A stretch of 6,770 nucleotides of DNA from Propionibacteriaceae bacterium. GTDB taxonomy: Bacteria > Actinomycetota > Actinomycetes > Propionibacteriales > Propionibacteriaceae. The stretch spans positions 1 through 6,770 of the forward strand of contig JAISCH010000334.1 of the NCBI GenBank assembly GCA_031265725.1, written 5' to 3'. Of this stretch, positions 1 through 6,478 are shown piece after piece. The notes below the pieces were generated by a model. It searched no databases. It worked only from the letters and a program-made list of their open reading frames with translations, and was not told the origin of the DNA. The position numbers were made by a program, and so were the translations under genes. How positions within the stretch are numbered: the stretch's first letter is position 1; each line of letters begins with the position of its first letter.

Positions 1-545
1 GACCACGGATCGATCCGCGAGATGTGCAGCCTGGCCCGACGCGGGTCACGGCGACGCTTCTTCGTCGGCAGTTCTGCGACGGTGACGGCTGTGGTCGGCT
101 CGGGATAGGGAGCAAACGGCACCGTCTCCGGCTTGACCGGATCGGCCTCCGGCTCAATCGGCATAGTCGTGGTCTCCGGCCTGAACGGCGGCGACTTGAC
201 CGGCGACGGCTTGACCGGTATCGGCTTCACTGGCGCGGTCTTAGCAGGCCTGACTGGCACCGGTTTCGGCGGCAGCAACGGGGTCTCCGGCGCGGGTGCG
301 ACCACCGCCTTGACCGGCTTGGCCGCTGGCTTCGCGGCCACCGGAGCCGACGCCACTCTCGGCTTGCGCACTGGCGGCGGGGGCGGCAGCACTGGCTTCG
401 ACTTAGCCGTCGGTTCTCCCTTTTTCGGCTTGTCCGCCGAGGCGGATTCCATGCCCGGCACCGGCCCCTCTGCGGGGATGCGCGGAATCTTCACCACCTT
501 GTCGGCCCAGTCTGGCGAATCTTGGGTGCTGGCCTTATCCGTCAC
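1..545 (-). CDS. DUF3566 membrane protein, N-terminal part (3' end beyond window)
   Basis: The frame opens with GTG at 545-543 and stays open to the window edge (181 codons). It starts [18 protein letters not shown]. Residues about 25-160 are low-complexity and rich in Pro, Lys, Ala and Val, with PVKP-type repeats and a run of six prolines near 53-58. A basic stretch ([11 protein letters not shown], about 162-172) follows, then HISRIDPW at the edge. This RRAxLxxSRxDPWS pattern is what I recognise as the beginning of the DUF3566 domain, which normally continues into two membrane helices. DUF3566 genes commonly sit directly after gyrA in actinobacteria; their function is not established. The start overlaps the 3' end of gyrA by 11 bp and has an AGGAGG site 6 nt upstream inside gyrA, so translation is probably coupled. 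The disordered basic N-terminus would face the cytoplasm. The membrane part is outside the window, so its presence is inferred from the family. Confidence 0.86.
   Translation of the reverse strand, partial: MTDKASTQDSPDWADKVVKIPRIPAEGPVPGMESASADKPKKGEPTAKSKPVLPPPPPVRKPRVASAPVAAKPAAKPVKAVVAPAPETPLLPPKPVPVRPAKTAPVKPIPVKPSPVKSPPFRPETTTMPIEPEADPVKPETVPFAPYPEPTTAVTVAELPTKKRRRDPRRARLHISRIDPW
132..317 (-). repeat. Degenerate coding repeats encoding Pro-Val-Lys-Pro units
   Basis: The plus-strand nonamer CTTGACCGG occurs at 132-140, 195-203, 210-218 and 309-317, with related degenerate copies between (for example around 225 and 249). On the coding minus strand it encodes PVK units in a Pro/Lys-rich segment of the DUF3566 protein. 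The irregular spacing and in-frame use suggest repeat expansion in a disordered tether, not a mobile or regulatory repeat. Confidence 0.6.
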
Positions 546-3210
546 CGTTTCCCTCCTCGGGCGAAGCTGCGTCGACATCGCTTACAGGCTTAACCGTACC
601 GTCAACTGCAAGTTCGGTAGGAATTTCAGCGTTATTCGAGGCTGTGTTGCCGTCTTCATCCACAGTTGCGTCGGCGTCCGTCTCATCAGATTCATCGGAT
701 TCCGGGTTGAGCGCGATCACCGATACGGCGTCCTGGTCGGCCACGGCGACGAACTTCACTCCCATCGTGTCCCGCCCCTTGGCCGGCACCTCCACCACAG
801 CGGAACGAATCACCTGGCCGGAAGATTTGATGGCGATCACCTCGTCGGACTCGCTGACCACCAGCCCGCCGACCAGTGACCCACGGTCCTCGTTGAGCTT
901 CATCGCTTTGATGCCCAAGCCGCCCCGGCCCTGCAACCGGTACTCCGACACCGCCGTCCGCTTGGCGAAGCCGCCATCGGTGACAGTGAACACGTAACGG
1001 TCGTCCTCGGGCATATCCGCCCCGATGATCGAGATCGACAGCAATTCGTCGCCCGGACGGAACTTCATCCCGGTCACCCCGGAAGTCGCCCGGCCCATCG
1101 GCCGCAACTGGTCGTTGTCGGCGGAGAAACGAATCGCCTGCCCCTTGCGCGAAATCAACAGCACATCGTCAGCATCGCTGCACAATTCCGCGCCGATCAA
1201 CTCGTCGTCGGCATTGCGGAAATTGACTGCTATCACCCCGGCCTGCCGAGGCGAGTCGTACGCCCGCAGCTCGGTCTTCTTGACCAGGCCGTACTTGGTG
1301 GCCAAGAGCAGGTACGGCGCGTCGTCGTAACCGCGCAAGGTCAAGACCTGCGCGATCCGCTCATCCGGCAGGAAGGACAACAACCCGGCCACATGCCCAC
1401 CCTTGGCGTCGCGCCCGGCCTCGGGCAACTGCCACACCTTCGACCGATAGACCCGGCCCAAATTGGTGAAGAACAAAATCCACTGGTGATTCGTGGTGGC
1501 AAACAGGTGCTCGACCTCGTCGTCCACTCGCAACGCCGCGCCTCTGACTCCCTTGCCGCCGCGCTTCTGCGTGCGGTAGAGGTCGGTACGGGTACGTTTG
1601 GCGTAGCCGCCCCGGGTGATAGTGACCACCATCTCGTCGTCGGGAATCAAATCCTCGTCGGACAGGTCGCCGTCGGCGGAGATGATCTGGGTACGCCGGT
1701 CCTCGCCATACTTGTCAACGATCTCGGCCAGCTCCTCGGAGATGATCTTCCGCTGGCGCTCCGGCTTGGCCAGAATGTCTTTGAAGTCCTCGATCTTGAT
1801 CTCGATAGCGGCCAAACGGTCCAGAATCTGCTGAATCTCCAGCGCGGCCAAGCGGCGCAACTGGGTGTTGAGGATGTTCATCGCCTGCAGGTCGTCCACC
1901 TCAAGCAGCGCCTTCAACCCCTCCCGGGCGGCCTCCACATCGCGGCTGGACCGGATCAGCGCCAGCACCTCGTCCAGCCGGTTCAACGCCTTGACCAGGC
2001 CCCGGTCCAAATGGGCGCTCTTCTCCGCCTCGGCCAGCCGATAGGCGGTGCGCCGCTGGACGACTGAGACTTGGTGCTTCACCCAATAGGAGATGAACTG
2101 GTCCAGCCGCAACGTCCGAGGAACGTCATCGACCAGGGCGAGCATATTGCAGCCGAAGGTGTCCTGCAGCGCGGTGTGCTTGTAGAGATTGTTCATCACC
2201 ACTCGCGGCACGGCGTCCCGCTTGAGCGTGATCACCAGCCGCTGCCCGGTCCGTCCGGACGAGTCGTCGCGGATATCAGCGATGCCGTTGAGTTTGCCAG
2301 CCTTCACCAGCCCGGCGATCTTCTCGGCCAGATTGTCCGGGTTGCACATATGCGGCAATTCGGTGGCCACCAACAGGGTGCGGCCCTTGGCGTCCTCCTC
2401 TATGTCGATGACCGCCCGCATGATCACCGAGCCGCGCCCGGTGCGATAGGCGTCCTCGATCCCTTTCCGGCCGACGATCAGCGCGCCATTGGGGAAGTCG
2501 GGGCCTTTGACCCGCTGCATGGCGGCTTCCAGGATTTCCTCTTTGCTGGCTTCCGGATTCTCCAGCAGCCACTGCACGGCCTCGGCCACCTCGCGCAGAT
2601 TGTGGGTGGGGATATTGGTCGCCATCCCCACCGCGATACCGGTCGATCCGTTGACCAACAGGTTCGGGAAGCGCGCCGGGAGCACCACCGGCTCTTTTTC
2701 CTTATTGTCGTAGTTGGGCTGAAAGTCAACGGTGTCCTCGGTGATATCGCGGACCATCTCCATGCTCAACGGCGCCATCTTGCACTCGGTGTAGCGCATG
2801 GCGGCGGCTGGGTCGTTGCCGGGGGAGCCGAAGTTGCCCTGCCCGGAGACCAGCGGAGCCCGCATCACCCACTTCTGCGCCAACCGGACCAAGGTGTCGT
2901 AGATCGCCGAGTCGCCATGCGGATGGAAGCGGCCCATCACATCACCGACGATGCGGGAACACTTGTTCCAGCCCCGATCGGGACGATAGCCGCCGTCGTA
3001 CATCGCATAGAGCACCCGCCGGTGCACCGGCTTGAGGCCGTCGCGGACATCGGGCAGCGCCCGGCCGACGATGACGCTCATCGCATAGTCCAGGTAGGAG
3101 CGCTGAATCTCCTCTTTCAGATCGATCTCATCGACCTTGCCGATGGTGGGGGCCAGCGCCTGCGGGGTCTCCGGCTCGGCCGCAATCTCTGTCTCGTCGT
3201 ATTCGCTCAT
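535..3210 (-). CDS. gyrA: DNA gyrase subunit A
   Basis: An 891-residue GyrA, somewhat longer than many bacterial homologues. Residues 1-30 are a variable acidic lead-in. The breakage-reunion domain starts at about 34 ([21 protein letters not shown]), and the catalytic tyrosine is Tyr140 preceded by Arg139 in AAAMRYTE (E. coli Arg121-Tyr122). The quinolone-determining segment [11 protein letters not shown] has Ser101 and Asp105 at the E. coli Ser83 and Asp87 positions, a susceptible-type pattern. A helical coiled-coil region spans about 390-500 ([14 protein letters not shown]). The C-terminal DNA-wrapping domain begins near 525 and carries the GyrA box QKRGGKG at 548-554. Residues 836-891 form an acidic Ser/Asp/Glu-rich tail. 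GyrA and GyrB form the A2B2 gyrase, which cleaves, passes and reseals DNA to add negative supercoils. The gene follows gyrB after 48 bp and overlaps the next gene by 11 bp. The ATG at 3210 has only a weak GAGAG ribosome site. No intein interrupts it. Confidence 0.99.
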   Translation of the reverse strand: MSEYDETEIAAEPETPQALAPTIGKVDEIDLKEEIQRSYLDYAMSVIVGRALPDVRDGLKPVHRRVLYAMYDGGYRPDRGWNKCSRIVGDVMGRFHPHGDSAIYDTLVRLAQKWVMRAPLVSGQGNFGSPGNDPAAAMRYTECKMAPLSMEMVRDITEDTVDFQPNYDNKEKEPVVLPARFPNLLVNGSTGIAVGMATNIPTHNLREVAEAVQWLLENPEASKEEILEAAMQRVKGPDFPNGALIVGRKGIEDAYRTGRGSVIMRAVIDIEEDAKGRTLLVATELPHMCNPDNLAEKIAGLVKAGKLNGIADIRDDSSGRTGQRLVITLKRDAVPRVVMNNLYKHTALQDTFGCNMLALVDDVPRTLRLDQFISYWVKHQVSVVQRRTAYRLAEAEKSAHLDRGLVKALNRLDEVLALIRSSRDVEAAREGLKALLEVDDLQAMNILNTQLRRLAALEIQQILDRLAAIEIKIEDFKDILAKPERQRKIISEELAEIVDKYGEDRRTQIISADGDLSDEDLIPDDEMVVTITRGGYAKRTRTDLYRTQKRGGKGVRGAALRVDDEVEHLFATTNHQWILFFTNLGRVYRSKVWQLPEAGRDAKGGHVAGLLSFLPDERIAQVLTLRGYDDAPYLLLATKYGLVKKTELRAYDSPRQAGVIAVNFRNADDELIGAELCSDADDVLLISRKGQAIRFSADNDQLRPMGRATSGVTGMKFRPGDELLSISIIGADMPEDDRYVFTVTDGGFAKRTAVSEYRLQGRGGLGIKAMKLNEDRGSLVGGLVVSESDEVIAIKSSGQVIRSAVVEVPAKGRDTMGVKFVAVADQDAVSVIALNPESDESDETDADATVDEDGNTASNNAEIPTELAVDGTVKPVSDVDAASPEEGNGDG
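552..557 (-). promoter_or_regulatory. Shine-Dalgarno site deciding the DUF3566 GTG start
   Basis: The minus strand reads AGGAGG, then GAAACG, then GTG at 545. This is a full-consensus site with a 6-nt spacer, lying inside the last codons of gyrA (those encoding PEEG). It fixes the start of the downstream gene and indicates that ribosomes can initiate there before or as they finish gyrA. Confidence 0.8.
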
Positions 3211-3236
3211 CTATAGCTCTCAGTGATAACTCTCAT
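3207..3236 (-). other. Possible 9-codon mini-ORF overlapping the gyrA start
   Basis: In the gyrB-gyrA spacer an ATG at 3236 opens a nine-codon frame (MRVITESYR) whose TGA overlaps the gyrA ATG in an ATGA arrangement. Such overlaps can support termination-reinitiation, which might help because gyrA itself has a weak Shine-Dalgarno site. However, the mini-ORF has no convincing ribosome site of its own (only GGA two bases before its ATG), and frames this short arise often by chance. Confidence 0.2.
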
Positions 3237-3258
3237 ATTCCAAGGCCCTTTGCGGGGA

Positions 3259-5271
3259 TCAAATGTCTAGGAAACGAACGTCCTTGGCGTTGCGCTGGAT
3301 GAATTGCTTGCGCTGGTCCACATCCTCGCCCATCAGCACGGTGAACATCTCGTCGGCCGCCGCCGCGTCGTCCAAGGTGACTTGCAGCAGGGTGCGTTTC
3401 TCCGGGTCCATCGTGGTGTCCCACAAATCCTCCGGATTCATCTCGCCCAAGCCTTTGTAACGCTGGATCGGATTGTCTTTCGGCAGCTTCTTGCCCGCCT
3501 CCAGACCGGCGTCGCGCAGCTTGTCCCGTTCCTCGTCCCCGTAGGCCAATTCGTGCGGGGCGTTCGACCAGCGCAGCCTAAACAGCGGCGGCTGGGCCAG
3601 ATAGACGAACCCGCCCTGGATGAGCGGCTTCATGAAGCGAAACAACAGCGTGAGCAGCAGGGTCCGGATATGGGCGCCGTCCACGTCGGCGTCGGCCATC
3701 AGCACGATCTTGTGGTAGCGCAGCCGGTCGATGTCGAAATCGTCTTGGACGCCGGTGCCCAGCACGTTGACGATCGCCGCCACCTCCCGGTTCTGCAGGA
3801 TGCGGTCCAGCCGGGCCTTCTCGACGTTCAAAATCTTGCCCCGGATGGGCAGGATCGCCTGGATGCGCGGGTCGCGGCCGCCCTTGGCCGAGCCGGAGGC
3901 CGAATCGCCCTCAACGATGAACACCTCGCACTCGCCCGGTTCCGTAGAGGAGCAGTCGGCCAGCTTGCCGTACTCGCCAGCCCCGGAGAGCAGCCCCTTG
4001 CGGGAACGGGCCAGGTCGCGGGCCTTGCGGGCGGCGATTCGGGCCGAAGCCGCCGCCTGGGCTTTGCGCACTATGTCTTTGCCCTCGGACGGATTGCGCT
4101 CGAACCAGTCGCCGAGCAGGTCGTTCACCACTTTTTGAACGAAGGAACGCGCCTCGGTGTTGCCCAGCTTCGTCTTGGTCTGCCCCTCGAACTGCGGTTC
4201 GGCCAGCTTCACCGAGACGATGGCGGTCAGGCCCTCGCGGATATCGTCGCCGGAGACCCGGTCGTCCTTCTTCTTGATCATCCCCCAGGTCTCGCCCCAC
4301 TTGTTGACCGTATTGGTCAACGCGGCGCGGAAGCCTTCCTCATGGGTGCCGCCCTCATGGGTGTTGATGGTGTTGGCGAAGGTGTGCACCGACTCAGTGA
4401 AAGAGATATTCCACTGCATAGCCACTTCAAGGCTCATCCGCTGCTCGGCCGACACCGCCTCGATGGCGATCACCGAGCCGATGGTGTCCTTCGAGCCGGT
4501 CAGGTACCGGACGTAGTCGACCAGGCCGTTGTCGTAGCGGAAGGTCTTCTTCCGGGTGCTGGCGACTTCCTCGTCGTCGTCATTGCGCGGCCGCTCGTCA
4601 ATCAGCGAGATGGTCAGCCCCTTGTTGAGGAAGGCCATCTCGCGGAAGCGGGTGGACAGCGTCTCGAAGGAGTAGTGCGTCGTCTCGAAAACGGTCGGGC
4701 TGGCGTAGAAGGTGATCGTGGTGCCGCGCTGGTCAGTCTGCTCCAAGCGGGCCAATTCGCCTTTCGGGTCGCCGAGATTGAACGATTGCTGCCAGTGGTA
4801 GCCGTCGCGGTAGACATCGGCGGTTAGCTCGTCGGACAGCGCATTGACCACGGACACGCCCACGCCGTGCAAGCCGCCGGAGACCTTGTAGCCGCCGTCG
4901 CCGAATTTGCCACCGGCGTGCAATTTGGTGAGCGCAACGGTGAGCGCGGAGACTCCCTCGCTGGGATGCATCGCCACTGGGATGCCACGCCCGTTGTCAA
5001 CCACCTGAACGCCGTCACCGGGGAGGAGCCGGACCTCGATGGTGTCGCAGTACCCGGCCAACGCCTCGTCCACCGAGTTGTCCACGACTTCGTAGACCAG
5101 ATGGTGCAAGCCACGCTCGCCAGTGGAGCCGATATACATGCCGGGGCGTTTGCGCACTGGCTCCAGGCCCTCCAGCACCTTGATCGCTCCAGCGTCGTAA
5201 GCGCCCTCGGCCACATGCGCGGCCTGCTCCACGATTTCGGCGGTGGCTCCATGCGCCTCGCTAACTGTCAC
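3259..5271 (-). CDS. gyrB: DNA gyrase subunit B
   Basis: A 670-residue GyrB from the GTG at 5271. The GHKL ATPase domain shows [14 protein letters not shown] (catalytic base Glu61, Mg-binding Asn65), VVDNGRGIP (Asp92) and the lid motif [14 protein letters not shown] (from about 133). The transducer carries QTKTKLGN with Lys366 as the likely gamma-phosphate contact. The TOPRIM domain has [15 protein letters not shown] (Glu454), [12 protein letters not shown] and [14 protein letters not shown] (Asp527, Asp529), which bind the Mg ions for DNA cleavage. [15 protein letters not shown] and the [10 protein letters not shown] end are typical of the C-terminal part. There is no long insertion of the E. 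coli type. A TTG at 5283 is in frame, but GTG at 5271 is preferred: GGAGG lies just before it and its GTGA overlaps the stop of a 39-codon upstream ORF. The product hydrolyses ATP to drive strand passage with GyrA. No recF precedes it within the window, unlike the common dnaA-dnaN-recF-gyrB order. Confidence 0.99.
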   Translation of the reverse strand: MTVSEAHGATAEIVEQAAHVAEGAYDAGAIKVLEGLEPVRKRPGMYIGSTGERGLHHLVYEVVDNSVDEALAGYCDTIEVRLLPGDGVQVVDNGRGIPVAMHPSEGVSALTVALTKLHAGGKFGDGGYKVSGGLHGVGVSVVNALSDELTADVYRDGYHWQQSFNLGDPKGELARLEQTDQRGTTITFYASPTVFETTHYSFETLSTRFREMAFLNKGLTISLIDERPRNDDDEEVASTRKKTFRYDNGLVDYVRYLTGSKDTIGSVIAIEAVSAEQRMSLEVAMQWNISFTESVHTFANTINTHEGGTHEEGFRAALTNTVNKWGETWGMIKKKDDRVSGDDIREGLTAIVSVKLAEPQFEGQTKTKLGNTEARSFVQKVVNDLLGDWFERNPSEGKDIVRKAQAAASARIAARKARDLARSRKGLLSGAGEYGKLADCSSTEPGECEVFIVEGDSASGSAKGGRDPRIQAILPIRGKILNVEKARLDRILQNREVAAIVNVLGTGVQDDFDIDRLRYHKIVLMADADVDGAHIRTLLLTLLFRFMKPLIQGGFVYLAQPPLFRLRWSNAPHELAYGDEERDKLRDAGLEAGKKLPKDNPIQRYKGLGEMNPEDLWDTTMDPEKRTLLQVTLDDAAAADEMFTVLMGEDVDQRKQFIQRNAKDVRFLDI

Positions 5272-5387
5272 TCGTCCTCCCAAGCGTCATTCCAAGACAA
5301 TGCCGCCAAACGTTCTCGCCAGCAGTCGTACTGCGGCTCGCGTCGGCGGCTTTGACTCGATTTGGCTCCAGAACTCCTGGAAGCCAT
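5268..5387 (-). CDS. Putative small ORF (39 codons) upstream of and overlapping gyrB
   Basis: I do not recognise this product. ATG at 5387 opens 39 codons ending in TGA at 5270-5268, which overlaps the gyrB GTG by the classic 4-nt GTGA. The N-terminal half is Ser/Arg/Lys-rich and basic ([19 protein letters not shown]); the C-terminal half is mixed and ends acidic and Trp-rich ([17 protein letters not shown]; Trp at 23, 32, 36). No signal peptide or membrane segment is visible. A candidate -10 hexamer ends four bases before its ATG, so the mRNA could be leaderless or nearly so; otherwise AGGA lies 10 nt upstream, a long spacing. Inference: it may be a real micropeptide, a translated leader feeding ribosomes to the gyrB start, or chance. 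It does not resemble the DUF721/DciA protein that often precedes gyrB. The frame is closed by a TAA well upstream, so it is not the end of a longer gene. Confidence 0.45.
   Translation of the reverse strand: MASRSSGAKSSQSRRREPQYDCWRERLAALSWNDAWEDE
5276..5280 (-). promoter_or_regulatory. Shine-Dalgarno site for gyrB
   Basis: The minus strand reads GGGAGGACGAGTG. GGAGG is 4 nt before the GTG, slightly tight but the only strong site nearby. It falls inside the last codons of the overlapping 39-codon ORF (W-E-D-E), consistent with coupled translation. It also argues against the TTG at 5283, which would put this site inside the coding sequence. Confidence 0.6.
5302..5350 (-). promoter_or_regulatory. 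Nested stem-loop in the gyrB leader
   Basis: On the minus strand GCCGCC (5350-5345) can pair with GGCGGC (5307-5302). Inside it ACG (5343-5341) can pair with CGT (5312-5310). The core is GCC plus GCAGT (5337-5330) pairing with ACTGC plus GGC (5326-5318), with one bulged T at 5321 and a 3-nt ACG loop. The total is about 17 possible base pairs in a 49-nt element ending about 20 nt before the gyrB ribosome site. It overlaps the 39-codon ORF, so translation of that ORF would disrupt it. A regulatory role is inference. Confidence 0.35.
5363..5386 (-). promoter_or_regulatory. Bulged hairpin at the likely 5' end of the gyrB transcript
   Basis: The minus strand contains TGGCT, one bulged T, CCAG, a GAGTT loop, then CTGG and AGCCA: nine Watson-Crick pairs in 24 nt. 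It begins within a few bases of the predicted transcription start, so it could cap and stabilise the mRNA. No T-run follows, so it is not a typical intrinsic terminator. Confidence 0.4.
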
Positions 5388-5391
5388 CCCT

Positions 5392-5397
5392 ATTCTA
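5392..5397 (-). promoter_or_regulatory. Candidate -10 box of the gyrB promoter
   Basis: The minus-strand hexamer TAGAAT matches five of six bases of TATAAT and lies in the AT-richer part of the gap before gyrB. No good -35 stands 16-18 bp upstream (GTAATT is the nearest), which is common in actinobacterial promoters. The predicted start at about 5385-5387 coincides with the ATG of the small upstream ORF. No terminator separates gyrB from the gene before it, so read-through could also contribute. Confidence 0.35.
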
Positions 5398-5550
5398 TCC
5401 TGATGCCGGTGAAAATTACGTATCCAACGCGGTTTAATTGGCTCTTATTCGCCCGGAAAGGCTGTTCTGGGCACTTGTAGGTGCTTGGTCTGAGAAGGGG
5501 GACGCAGTTGGGGTCTCAAATCGCTTCTGGCCGGTTTTTGTCGTCAGCAG

Positions 5551-6078
5551 TCATTGTGGGAAGAGACCGGACGCGACGGCGTTGAAATCGTCGTGGACGG
5601 TGAGCAATTTCGTGAAGTAGATCTGGTCGGCGTCGGCGGCGATCCGCAGGGCGGCCGAGATATGCCCATTGGCTTCGGCTTGCGCGTCGCGGAGCTGCCG
5701 GGCGTAACCGTCGTCGCCGGAGTTGGCCGGGGCGCAGATCACGTCTCCGGCGGAAGTGATGGACAATTCACGGTAGCCAACCACCACCGTGTGCGCATTC
5801 CTGACCGCTGTCCGCACTTCCCAGACCGCGTCGGCTAAGTCCTTGGTGGCGCAGGCCAGGTAATCCAGGTCGCTGGCCTGCGAGTCGAGTTCGGTGCAAG
5901 CCGCTTCCAGGTCGTCCGCCCGCACCGCCGCCGTCGAATACTCGGTCCCTAGCTCTTCCAACGCATCGCGCAGGCATTGCTGCTGCTCGACCACTGAGTC
6001 GTGGGCATTGCGCAGGTCCGCGCACAGATCGTCCCAGGGAACGGGATCCCACTTCTTCACGTCGGACCAACTGACCAT
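5551..6078 (-). CDS. Helical protein resembling the N-terminal domain of type VII (ESX) secreted effectors
   Basis: A 175-residue protein without signal peptide or membrane helices. It starts MVSWSDVKKWDPVPWDDL, the W-x-x-V-x-x-W-x-P pattern I associate with the N-terminal domain of actinobacterial putative alpha/beta hydrolases and ESX-type toxins. Two long amphipathic segments (about 15-60 and 65-105) follow. After a short Gly/Asn/Asp-rich linker near 118-125 comes another helix (QLRDAQAEANGHISAALRIAADADQIY), an alanine/aspartate-rich pattern also common in these domains. No catalytic or toxin domain follows: the protein stops at GLFPQ. Its start is 9 nt after the stop of the 108-residue gene. 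It lacks a clear ribosome site (GGG two bases before, GGGA 12 before), so it is probably translated by coupling in one operon. The two proteins may form a helical heterodimer for secretion. I have no firm family name, and a cytosolic role is equally open. Confidence 0.6.
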   Translation of the reverse strand: MVSWSDVKKWDPVPWDDLCADLRNAHDSVVEQQQCLRDALEELGTEYSTAAVRADDLEAACTELDSQASDLDYLACATKDLADAVWEVRTAVRNAHTVVVGYRELSITSAGDVICAPANSGDDGYARQLRDAQAEANGHISAALRIAADADQIYFTKLLTVHDDFNAVASGLFPQ

Positions 6079-6087
6079 GACCCGGAG

Positions 6088-6414
6088 CTATCCCACGCAC
6101 ACGTCGGCGTGGGCGAAGTCCTTGCTGGGAACCAACAGCGTTTGCTCGGCACTGGCGAAACGAACGGTGGCGTCCAATTGGTCGGCCATCTGGGTCAGGC
6201 TGGCGTCGGTGGCCGCGTTGCGCTCATCAAGGCGTTGCGCCACCAAGAGCAATCTGGACGCACTGGCGGCATTGAGCGCGGCATAGGATATGCCCTCGCA
6301 AGCGTCTTCCAAAATCGGCCACCGACACAGGTCTACCAACCGGCGCAGCCTACTAGCCACTCGGTCCAACTCACTGTCTGCAATTCTGTGCTTGACAACG
6401 CCGTCTTCTTGCAT
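6088..6414 (-). CDS. Small helical protein, EspC/ESX-like (type VII secretion target-like)
   Basis: A 108-residue all-helical protein. ATG at 6414 has a GGGAGG site 7 nt upstream, so the start is well supported. A helix with IADSELDRVASRLRRLVDLC (11-30) is followed by a central Ala/Ser-rich segment, and a second helix (about 60-92) carries LDERN, LTQMADQLDATV and SAEQ. The layout (N-terminal heptad helix, a break, then LxxMAxxLD and a polar end) resembles EspC-type small ESX substrates and other WXG100-sized proteins, though I see no WXG motif and no clear C-terminal YxxxD/E signal. It is the first gene of a pair with the 175-residue protein 9 nt downstream, and pairs of this kind are common for ESX substrates. 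No ESX machinery genes (EccC ATPase, mycosin) are in the window, so a link to secretion is inference from size, fold and pairing. Confidence 0.6.
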   Translation of the reverse strand: MQEDGVVKHRIADSELDRVASRLRRLVDLCRWPILEDACEGISYAALNAASASRLLLVAQRLDERNAATDASLTQMADQLDATVRFASAEQTLLVPSKDFAHADVCVG

Positions 6415-6421
6415 ACCGCTA

Positions 6422-6427
6422 CCTCCC
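6422..6427 (-). promoter_or_regulatory. Shine-Dalgarno site of the 108-residue gene
   Basis: The minus strand reads GGGAGG, then TAGCGGT, then ATG at 6414. Strong complementarity and a 7-nt spacer mark this gene as well expressed at initiation and fix its start codon. Confidence 0.75.
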
Positions 6428-6434
6428 TAAGAAA

Positions 6435-6464
6435 AGCGTAGCGTGCGTAGAAATACTTATTCAA
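6435..6464 (-). promoter_or_regulatory. Candidate promoter for the two-gene ESX-like operon
   Basis: The minus strand has TTGAAT (6464-6459, four of six to TTGACA), an 18-bp spacer, then TACGCT (6440-6435, TAnnnT type), in the most AT-rich stretch between the membrane-protein gene and the 108-residue gene. A start near 6428 would give a very short leader that just contains the ribosome site. The -10 match is only moderate. Confidence 0.3.
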
Positions 6465-6478
6465 TAGCAAAATTCTGG

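Noticed and set aside
24..879. Plus-strand frames opposite the DUF3566 gene and the end of gyrA, Gly/Thr- or Arg-rich
   Set aside because: Their repetitiveness is the reverse complement of the PVKP repeats. The minus-strand frame has a perfect ribosome site and the DUF3566 signature.
2071..3216. Long plus-strand open frame (381 codons) opposite the 5' half of gyrA
   Set aside because: It is a mirror-frame shadow of gyrA, with a His/Gly/Arg-rich composition and no recognisable domain.
3304..4827. Long plus-strand open frame (507 codons) opposite gyrB
   Set aside because: It lies wholly antisense to unmistakable gyrB. Such frames are expected where codon third positions are G+C-rich, and the product resembles no protein family.
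5077..5090. DnaA-box-like TTGTCCACG
   Set aside because: It is a single imperfect match inside gyrB coding sequence with no cluster, so there is no support for an origin of replication in the window.
5281..5283. TTG at 5283 as the gyrB start
   Set aside because: It would place the GGAGG site inside the gene, and it has no good site of its own. GTG at 5271 has the ribosome site and the GTGA overlap.
5261..5290. Nine-codon frame from ATG at 5290 to TAG at 5261 across the gyrB start
   Set aside because: No ribosome site fits it, and the 39-codon frame in the same place is longer and has the better overlap with gyrB.
5471..5518. Short inverted repeats (TGAGA/TCTCA at 5491-5518 and GCAC/GTGC at 5471-5484) as a terminator before gyrB
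   Set aside because: Stems of 4-5 bp, one with a long loop, and no T-run in the minus-strand direction. This does not meet the pattern of an intrinsic terminator.
5434..5550. Frame continuing 38 codons beyond the TGA of the 175-residue gene
   Set aside because: It is polar sequence with no domain character and ends at TAA. Stop-codon read-through or a broken effector gene cannot be supported from it.
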